A stretch of DNA of 5,672 nt from Verrucomicrobiales bacterium (GTDB lineage: Bacteria > Verrucomicrobiota > Verrucomicrobiia > Verrucomicrobiales > Akkermansiaceae), in the NCBI GenBank assembly GCA_002729295.1, contig PBTU01000078.1, forward strand, positions 1,989 through 7,660. The letters run 5' to 3'. This document shows, one piece after another, positions 1 to 4,417 of the stretch; position 1 is the stretch's first letter, and every line of letters begins with the position of its first letter. A program made the translations under genes and the position numbers. The notes under the pieces were generated by a model, which did no database searches, was not told where the DNA came from, and was given only the letters and a program-made list of their open reading frames with translations.

Positions 1-566
1 GGGACATCCACTCCGGAACATTGTCCTTCGACATCGGCGGCATGAATGAGAAACTCGGCGCAGTATTTGGAGAGATGGCCGATGATATCCAAATCGATCA
101 CCATTTCGGTAATGGTCTGCCAACGATTCATCGCAACCCTCCAACCGTCGGCGACTTCCCGGCAGCTCAAATCGACAACTATTTTATCCTTGCCGATCTC
201 CTCAGCGAGGGCTTTGAGACGTTCCCCGAGGAAATTGCCATCCTGATCAAAAAGCCACGAGGTAACAATGACCTGACTTGCTCCAGCTTCGATCCACTCT
301 CCCGCATTCTCCAAAGACACCCCGCCACCCACTTGCAAGCCTCCCGGCCAGGCCGCGAGAGCCTCCCGCGCTGCATGGAGATTTCCTGGTCCCAGTTGAA
401 TGACGTGGCCTCCATTCAGATCACTATCACGAAATTTCTCGGCATACCACGAAGGTGATTTCTTGGAGACGAAATTCTCCTCAGCGCCCTCGTCGTTCAG
501 AGTACCGCCCACGATCTGTTTGACCTTTCCCTCGTGGAGATCGATACATGGGCGAAACTTCGTCAT
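1..566 (-). CDS. hisA: HisA, eukaryotic (HIS6) type; 5' part of gene, 3' end beyond the window
   Basis: Predicted phosphoribosylformimino-5-aminoimidazole carboxamide ribotide isomerase, which carries out the ProFAR-to-PRFAR Amadori rearrangement of histidine synthesis in the cytosol. About 188 residues are visible. They closely follow my memory of yeast His6: MTKFRPCIDLHEGKVKQIVG at the N-terminus, then HVIQLGP, LQVGGGV, VIVTSWLF, KIVVDLSCRE, AMNRWQT and LIHAADVEG. Asp9 (CIDL) and Asp132 (VVDL) sit where the two catalytic aspartates of the half-barrels are expected. Family length is about 250-260 residues, so roughly the last 70, including the final phosphate-binding strands, lie off the left edge. 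The start is ATG at 566, because the family begins MTKF; an in-frame ATG at 572 would add two residues. No strong Shine-Dalgarno sequence is seen. It is divergent from the FGE gene. No other his gene is in view. The ordinary bacterial HisA sequence looks quite different, so the eukaryotic-type call is fairly firm. Confidence 0.9.
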   Translation of the reverse strand, partial: MTKFRPCIDLHEGKVKQIVGGTLNDEGAEENFVSKKSPSWYAEKFRDSDLNGGHVIQLGPGNLHAAREALAAWPGGLQVGGGVSLENAGEWIEAGASQVIVTSWLFDQDGNFLGERLKALAEEIGKDKIVVDLSCREVADGWRVAMNRWQTITEMVIDLDIIGHLSKYCAEFLIHAADVEGQCSGVDV

Positions 567-572
567 AGCCAT

Positions 573-613
573 GGACGTAGTTAAGGTGTCTTCTTCCAGA
601 AACCAAGCGATTC
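573..613. promoter_or_regulatory. very short divergent intergenic region between hisA and FGE gene
   Basis: Only 41 bp separate the outermost hisA start (572) from the FGE start (614), or 47 bp if hisA starts at 566. Both genes point away from this gap, so any promoters must overlap each other or lie inside the opposite coding sequence. I see no convincing -35/-10 pair on either strand and no good Shine-Dalgarno sequence for either gene; the minus strand has a GGAAGAAG about 20 nt before hisA, which is too far. The regulatory role is inferred from layout alone. Confidence 0.35.
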
Positions 614-1741
614 ATGAAACGACTCATTCTTTTAGCCGCCCTGCCCGGACTCCTTTGCGCCGAAAAAGCCCCAGAGGGAATGGTTCTCATCAAGGGAGCC
701 ACCTATCTTCGAGGGACTGCCGAAGGCCCCCCCGGATTCCCCCCAATTACCGAAGAGCAGCCTGCGCACAAAGTCACCGTGTCGGATTTCTACATCGAGA
801 CCCACGAGGTCACGAATGCGCAATTCCAGAAGTTCGTCGAAGCCACTGGATACGTCACCCAGGCCGAACGCGGTTGGAGCAAAAAAGATTTCCCCATGGC
901 TCCCCCCGAAGCCCTGCGCCCCGGCGCCTTGATTTTTTCCGGACCGCCCAGCGCAGTAGAATTACAGGCTCAGGGAGCAGAATGGCAGTGGTGGAAATTT
1001 GTCGAAGGAGGCTCCTGGAAACATCCTCTCGGCCCCGATTCAAATCTCAAAGGGAGAGAAAACTATCCCGTCGTATGTGTCACCTGGGAAGATGCCAATG
1101 CCTACGCCAAGTGGGCCGGTAAGAGACTTCCGACCGAGTCCGAATGGGAACTTGCCGCCCGGGGCGGTAAAGAGGGACAACTTTATGTCTGGGGAAATGA
1201 GAAACTCCCCGACGGAAAAACCTTTCTCGCCAACATGTTCACCGGAGAGTTCCCCCACCATGACACGGCAAAGGACGGCTTCGCAGGAGCGGCACCAATC
1301 AAATCATACCCTCCAAACGCTTTTGGCCTTTATGACATGGCTGGAAATACCTGGGAGCATTGCTCGGATTACTACCGACCCGATACCTACACTGACTTTA
1401 TTAAAAATCCTACCGCCAACCCGAAAGGACCGAAAAGCGGCGTTAGTCAACCCATGATCGGTTGGTTCATGAACCGAGGAAACTGGGATGTCCCCACCGA
1501 GTTAAAAGACCAGCATCCCCTCTCGCTTCTTCACGTGACTCGAGGTGGGTCCTTCCTCTGCCACGACACCTACTGCCTGCGCTACCGGCCCGGCGCACGT
1601 CACTACTCCGAATCGCTCGCACCCGCCAATCACACCGGCTTCCGTTGCGCCAAATCAGTAGTCCCGGCGGCTGAAGGAAACAGCAGCGAGGGAAAACATA
1701 ACAGCAGCAAAAAGGACGGAGCTTCAAATGGTGTAAAATGA
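614..1741 (+). CDS. exported formylglycine-generating enzyme (SUMF1/FGE family), catalytic Cys pair present
   Basis: Predicted FGE, which uses O2 and copper to oxidise a cysteine in sulfatase CxPxR motifs to formylglycine. The 375 residues open with a Sec signal peptide (positively charged MKR, then a hydrophobic run to about residue 16; LLCA is a poor lipobox, so signal peptidase I is likelier). The FGE-sulfatase domain covers about 19-348 and tracks human FGE: KVTVSDFYIETHEVTNAQF (53-71), GGSWKHPLGPDS (132-143), PVVCVTW (152-158), AGKRLPTESEWELAARGG (168-185), AGNTWEH (243-249), RGGSFLCHDTYCLRYR (310-325) and GFRCA (342-346). Cys316 and Cys321 match the human copper-binding catalytic pair (CHRSYC). 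This separates it from the many SUMF1-fold proteins that lack these cysteines. The last 27 residues are a hydrophilic Ser/Lys/Gly-rich tail outside the domain. No sulfatase is adjacent. The ATG at 614 is chosen because it gives the complete signal peptide. Confidence 0.92.
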   Translation: MKRLILLAALPGLLCAEKAPEGMVLIKGATYLRGTAEGPPGFPPITEEQPAHKVTVSDFYIETHEVTNAQFQKFVEATGYVTQAERGWSKKDFPMAPPEALRPGALIFSGPPSAVELQAQGAEWQWWKFVEGGSWKHPLGPDSNLKGRENYPVVCVTWEDANAYAKWAGKRLPTESEWELAARGGKEGQLYVWGNEKLPDGKTFLANMFTGEFPHHDTAKDGFAGAAPIKSYPPNAFGLYDMAGNTWEHCSDYYRPDTYTDFIKNPTANPKGPKSGVSQPMIGWFMNRGNWDVPTELKDQHPLSLLHVTRGGSFLCHDTYCLRYRPGARHYSESLAPANHTGFRCAKSVVPAAEGNSSEGKHNSSKKDGASNGVK

Positions 1742-1924
1742 GGACTTGCCGTGATCGACGCTGTCTCTCTTCATCTGAATTTCTGAATCCTCTTTGTTCT
1801 TAGGATCCAGCGAGAGCTTCTCCAAATCCGCCCTGACAGGTTTTTCGAATCCCGGAGAGATCCACCACGTATTCCCTCCTGATGAAGATTTCCCGAATTG
1901 CTTCGCCTTGTCAACGCAACGATC
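1724..1924 (-). other. possible gene remnant: 66-codon antisense open frame without a start
   Basis: On the minus strand a frame stays open for 66 codons between stops and ends with TGA at 1726-1724, overlapping the 3' end of the FGE gene by 18 bp. Its translation looks protein-like rather than random: residues 17-36 read GGNTWWISPGFEKPVRADLE, and the rest is charged and Lys/Asp-rich. It has no ATG or GTG start near its beginning. A perfect AGGAGG (1880-1875) followed after 6 nt by GTG (1868-1866) lies in the other frame, which stops after 22 codons. It could be the C-terminal remnant of a broken gene, a frameshifted small gene, or chance. I do not recognise the family. Confidence 0.22.
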
Positions 1925-1942
1925 TCAACCCTAGCATCGCTC

Positions 1943-2428
1943 ATGGAAGAAACCTGTCACGTTCTCTTCGTCTGCCTTGGAAATATTTGTCGCTCGCCGG
2001 CCGGGGAAAATATCTTTCGCCACCAGGTTAAGGAATCAGGTCTATCTGACTGCATCGCTTGCGACTCTGCCGGAACTGCTGGCTATCACATTGGGAAGAG
2101 CCCCGATGCCCGGATGACCAAAGCGATGCGCCATCGCGGTTACCAAGTCACTGGTGGTGCCCGTCAATTTTCTTCTGACGATTTTAACAGATTCGATCTC
2201 ATTCTCACCATGGACGATGACAACTATCGCGATATCATCTCTCAAGCACGCTCCGACGATCAACGTAAGCGAGTTCGCTGCTTCACTGACTTCTGCACCG
2301 AGCACGATGAAACAGAAGTTCCCGATCCATACTATGGAGGAGACGAAGGATTCGAATTCGTCGCGGATCTCATCGAAGACGGTTCCGCTGGGATCATCGC
2401 ACACCTCCGAAAAACCAGAGGGCTTTAA
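1943..2428 (+). CDS. low-molecular-weight protein tyrosine phosphatase
   Basis: Predicted cytosolic LMW-PTP (161 residues from this start), hydrolysing phosphotyrosine through a cysteinyl-phosphate intermediate. The P-loop CX5RS is at 11-18 (CLGNICRS: nucleophile Cys11, Arg17), in the usual place near the N-terminus behind a hydrophobic strand (HVLFV). The general acid is Asp128 in DPYYGG, followed by the paired tyrosines typical of the family. The family is normally about 150-165 residues. An upstream in-frame TTG at 1898 would add 15 residues unlike the family, so the ATG at 1943 is preferred; neither start has a clear Shine-Dalgarno sequence. In bacteria such enzymes often reverse BY-kinase phosphorylation in capsule or exopolysaccharide operons, but no kinase or Wza-type exporter is adjacent. 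Some relatives act as arsenate reductases; the DPYYGG acid loop argues for a true phosphatase. Its substrate cannot be told from here. Confidence 0.93.
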   Translation: MEETCHVLFVCLGNICRSPAGENIFRHQVKESGLSDCIACDSAGTAGYHIGKSPDARMTKAMRHRGYQVTGGARQFSSDDFNRFDLILTMDDDNYRDIISQARSDDQRKRVRCFTDFCTEHDETEVPDPYYGGDEGFEFVADLIEDGSAGIIAHLRKTRGL

Positions 2429-2474
2429 AAGTTACTTTTGGGCTGATTTGTGTCTTGCCAAATCCGGGAATCCA

Positions 2475-2480
2475 TAGAAT
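2475..2480 (+). promoter_or_regulatory. putative -10 box of the tRNA-Ser promoter
   Basis: TAGAAT differs from TATAAT at one base and lies 14 nt before the mature tRNA 5' end, followed by a GC-rich stretch (CCGCGCATCGCG), as is common in stable-RNA promoters. The -35 region is weak: TTGCCA at 2455-2460 is only 14 nt away, and the hexamer at the proper 17-nt spacing (GTCTTG) is a poor match. It rests on position and one hexamer. Confidence 0.4.
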
Positions 2481-2494
2481 CTTCCGCGCATCGC

Positions 2495-2582
<88 letters not shown>

Positions 2583-2625
2583 TATTAACCACTGAGATAT
2601 AGGGAGCTGAGCGCCCCGCGACGAT

Positions 2626-2652
2626 GGCGCTCTTTGAGGGCGCTCTTTTTTT
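2626..2652 (+). terminator. intrinsic terminator downstream of tRNA-Ser
   Basis: The compact hairpin GCGCTCT (2627-2633) / AGGGCGC (2637-2643) has a 3-nt loop, includes one G-U pair and can gain another at 2626/2644. It is followed by C and seven T (2646-2652), then G and five more T. An upstream GAGCGCCC (2609-2616) can instead pair perfectly with GGGCGCTC (2638-2645), giving an 8-bp stem ending at the same T-run, or with GGCGCTC (2626-2632). Either long-range or compact folding would place a GC-rich stem next to the T-tract, so termination of the tRNA transcript is likely. Confidence 0.8.
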
Positions 2653-2682
2653 GTTTTTGGCACAAAGAGGCATGAAAGCACC

Positions 2683-2703
2683 CCCAAATGAGACGAATTT
2701 GGG
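2683..2703. repeat. 7-bp inverted repeat, CCCAAAT / ATTTGGG
   Basis: CCCAAAT (2683-2689) and ATTTGGG (2697-2703) are perfect complements separated by 7 nt. The arms could be an operator, a recombinase core-type site, or the foot of a small hairpin. The right arm runs into the direct repeats that follow. It is short enough to arise by chance. Confidence 0.4.
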
Positions 2704-2719
2704 CAACAAATGGGCAACA
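2700..2719 (+). repeat. direct repeat TGGGCAACA x2, 11-bp period
   Basis: TGGGCAACA occurs at 2700-2708 and again at 2711-2719, about 120 bp after the tRNA 3' end. Tandem 9-10-bp repeats at about one helical turn resemble the arm-type binding sites of tyrosine recombinases, and their place beside a serine tRNA fits an old attachment site. No integrase gene and no second copy of the tRNA 3' end are present in the window, so only the repeat itself is certain. Confidence 0.5.
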
Positions 2720-2968
2720 GAAAATTTTAGGTGTGGATCAGATCTACAATAGCTTCCATCTAACCCACGCAACTCCCCTGCCGTTAGACAACATCACCAC
2801 TTTTTCTGCCCTCAATCCCTCGACACTCCCAATAATTCTGAGCCTTGGAGGGATGCATAGAGCCCAGTGGTTTACCTTTAGCCACTGACTAAAAGCCTGG
2901 TAGCTGTCGGGCGTGAAGAGTGTCTTGTCAGTTTTATTACTCTGCCTTGTTTTGGCATCTCGTGGGCG

Positions 2969-3034
2969 ATGAAAACAGTCGTCGGTTTGCTCGCTGCCCT
3001 TTTAATTCTGCTTAATTCCTGCCAGTCAGAGTGA
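2969..3034 (+). CDS. 21-residue lipoprotein-like micro-ORF (or truncated lipoprotein gene)
   Basis: The ORF encodes a near-perfect lipoprotein signal peptide and almost nothing else: MKT, a hydrophobic core (VVGLLAALLILL), lipobox LNSC with Cys18, then QSE and a TGA stop. After signal peptidase II cleavage only a four-residue lipidated peptide would remain. It could be a functional tiny lipoprotein, as with entericidin-like or lysis-type peptides, which are however longer. It may equally be the 5' end of a lipoprotein gene cut by a nonsense mutation, since the same frame meets further stops soon after (3041-3043 and 3065-3067). The downstream Sel1 gene also starts ATGAAAACA and has a similar exported N-terminus, so a decayed relative is possible. 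The ribosome site is weak. Confidence 0.35.
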   Translation: MKTVVGLLAALLILLNSCQSE

Positions 3035-3136
3035 GTATTATAGCTCTTGATAAATCATCCCAGTTAAATAAAACGTCTTCTATCGAATCTAGAAACTATC
3101 TTTCTTCTTGTGCCCTTGCCTTCGACAGGAGAAGTG

Positions 3137-3232
3137 ATGTTCCACTCATTGGGATTTCTGGGAACCCAAACCACCACCACCACTGCCTCAAACGTCTCCG
3201 CCGACGGCTCCACTGTGGTAGGGCTAGCGTAA
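3137..3232 (+). pseudogene. HAF-type extracellular-repeat fragment, readable as a 31-codon leader ORF
   Basis: Translation from ATG 3137 begins FHSLGFLG, then has a five-threonine run (ACC repeats), then NVSADGSTVVG, before stopping at TAA 3230-3232. The pattern LGFL...(A)xxVSADGSxVVG matches a single repeat of the HAF family of probable extracellular or autotransporter-like proteins, which normally carry many copies. Only one is left here, so the parent gene is truncated or was never present. The ORF has the best ribosome site in the window (AGGAG, 5 nt before ATG), and its stop lies 1 nt before the Sel1 gene ATG (TAA C ATG), an arrangement suited to translational coupling. The frame is open upstream to a stop at 3065, without a signal peptide. 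A live leader peptide and a gene remnant are both possible; the HAF resemblance is from memory. Confidence 0.5.
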
Positions 3233-3233
3233 C

Positions 3234-4322
3234 ATGAAAACAATACACATTCTAATGCTACTCTGCTCAATACTCAGCCCGTCTTGCATGGCGGAAAAAG
3301 AAAAAGAGCGCGATCAACGGAAACTTATGGAATCTCAGCTTGAAGAGATTCTCAAAAATGGTGAGGCGATGAATGTTCGTCCCGCACCGAATATTCAGAT
3401 CCAGGCACTGCAGGATCACCCAGACGGTCTCGAATTGCTGATGGGCCTAGATAAAGCATACAGCCGATTGGCGTTTGATCCGCGGACCAAGGCATTCTTA
3501 TGCGTATGGAACGGTCCACGTGGTGAGCAGGTTTTGTTTGTAGATCCGGGTAATGACAACAAAGCGCGGCGTCTCACTGCGGGCATATTCTCCCAAATTA
3601 CCCTGACGGGTGTTGAACTCGAGAATGGTGAAGCGACCTTATGTTATGCGCCTTCGTCGGCCGACAAATATAAGCAATCAGTCGAACAATCGTTCGGCCT
3701 CAAGCCAGGACAGAAATACCAGCGTAAGATCAAAATAGTGGATCTCAACGAAGCGAATTTCCTCGAGTTGTTCCAATCTGGAAAATCCGTTGAAGAAGCA
3801 GGTGGGGGTGAAAAAACAATTCAAGAGCGAGCTGAGGCAGGTGATGCAGACGCCCAAGTTCAATTGGGTCATTTGCATGAGATTGGCGATGTAGTCCCTC
3901 AGGATTACGCCGAAGCCGCAAAGTGGTATCGCAAGGCCGCTGAGCAGGGAAACGCAGAAGCCCAACTCTACTTGGGTTGCTCGTATGCCACTGGCCGCGG
4001 AGTCCCTAAGGATTCTGCCGAACACCTGAAGTGGATTCGGAAGGCCGCTCAGCAGGGATTCGCAGATGCCCAAATCCAATTGGGTCTTTTGTATGAGATT
4101 GGTCAAGCAGTCCCCCAGGATTTAGCCGAAGCCTACATGTGGATGAACTTGGCAGCAACCGGTGGTAATAAAGAATATGGAGAATTGAGAGGCCTGTTAG
4201 AGAAAAGAATGACTAGAGAGCAACTTGTCGAAGGCCAAAAATTAACCGAAGAATGGTTGGAACGGAAAGCAAAGGAGACGGGAGAGTATAGCCAGCTAGG
4301 ATGCCCCAAGCACCCGTTGTAA
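3234..4322 (+). CDS. exported Sel1-repeat protein with unrecognised N-terminal domain
   Basis: The 362-residue protein has an N-terminal signal (MKTIHILMLLCSILSPSCMA). The Cys at 18 is preceded by SPS, a poor lipobox, so cleavage after CMA is as likely as lipidation. Residues 20-45 are highly charged and probably helical. Residues about 50-170 form a domain I do not recognise, with alternating hydrophobic strands (AFLCVWNG, EQVLFVDPG, IFSQITLTGVELENGEATLCY) suggesting beta structure. Three 36-residue Sel1-like repeats follow (204-239, 240-275, 276-311), each with the A-x-A-Q-x-x-LG and VP-x-D-x-AEA...W-x-x-AA pattern. A charged helix (MTREQLVEGQKLTEEW) ends the domain. Sel1 repeats are helical hairpins used for protein-protein contacts, often in the envelope. 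The specific partner is unknown. The ATG at 3234 is chosen for the signal peptide; it may be translated by coupling to the preceding micro-ORF. The downstream acyltransferase frame starts close by or overlapping. Confidence 0.85.
   Translation: MKTIHILMLLCSILSPSCMAEKEKERDQRKLMESQLEEILKNGEAMNVRPAPNIQIQALQDHPDGLELLMGLDKAYSRLAFDPRTKAFLCVWNGPRGEQVLFVDPGNDNKARRLTAGIFSQITLTGVELENGEATLCYAPSSADKYKQSVEQSFGLKPGQKYQRKIKIVDLNEANFLELFQSGKSVEEAGGGEKTIQERAEAGDADAQVQLGHLHEIGDVVPQDYAEAAKWYRKAAEQGNAEAQLYLGCSYATGRGVPKDSAEHLKWIRKAAQQGFADAQIQLGLLYEIGQAVPQDLAEAYMWMNLAATGGNKEYGELRGLLEKRMTREQLVEGQKLTEEWLERKAKETGEYSQLGCPKHPL
3843..4166 (+). repeat. three tandem 108-bp Sel1 repeat units within the coding sequence
   Basis: The units are 3843-3950, 3951-4058 and 4059-4166. 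Each starts with a conserved GCAGAnGCCCAA stretch after one variable codon, and the first two share a long 3' part (AAGGCCGCT-AGCAGGGA). Nucleotide-level likeness beyond protein constraint suggests duplication within the gene. The third unit diverges at its 3' end, encoding the capping sequence MWMNLAATGG. Confidence 0.8.
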
Positions 4323-4417
4323 CCAACTACCCGGATTTTTGGCGGGCAACTCCTCAGTCGGCGCCGCACGGCGACATCCAAAACAAACCAATAAAAGATA
4401 ACCACTCTATTCGCGTT

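Larger units (their letters stand above)
2653..2968. other. gene-poor region downstream of tRNA-Ser
   Basis: About 316 bp with no convincing gene on either strand. Apart from the repeats at 2683-2719, I see only short open frames with no recognisable family. One (2688-2888, plus) begins inside the repeats, and two overlapping minus-strand frames are antisense readings of the tRNA. No clean promoter for the genes to the right could be picked out. It may be degraded mobile-element sequence, but that is inference. Confidence 0.5.

Noticed and set aside
21..458. Plus-strand ORF of 145 codons
   Set aside because: It lies opposite hisA, whose minus-strand frame has unmistakable family motifs; the plus reading has none.
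400..1122. Plus-strand ORF of 240 codons
   Set aside because: It overlaps the hisA start and the first half of the FGE gene in a different frame, and is Arg/Ser/Pro-rich shadow sequence.
1844..1853. TTCGAATCCC, identical to the T-arm of tRNA-Ser at 2560-2569
   Set aside because: It is a tRNA consensus 10-mer without a matching 5' T-stem or acceptor sequence; most likely chance, not an attachment-site copy.
1898..1942. TTG start extending the phosphatase by 15 residues
   Set aside because: The added residues are unlike the family, which normally has the P-loop within about 12 residues of the start; ATG 1943 fits better.
2427..2439. AAAAGT-T-ACTTTT palindrome after the phosphatase stop
   Set aside because: The centre leaves no real loop and the stem is AT-rich, so it is not a credible terminator.
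3031..3237. GTG-initiated plus-strand ORF of 68 codons
   Set aside because: It is read in a different frame from the HAF-like micro-ORF; its poly-His run is simply the ACC repeat read out of frame.
4357..4375. GC-rich imperfect hairpin after the Sel1 gene
   Set aside because: The stem is interrupted and not followed by a T-run, so it does not support a terminator between Sel1 and the acyltransferase.
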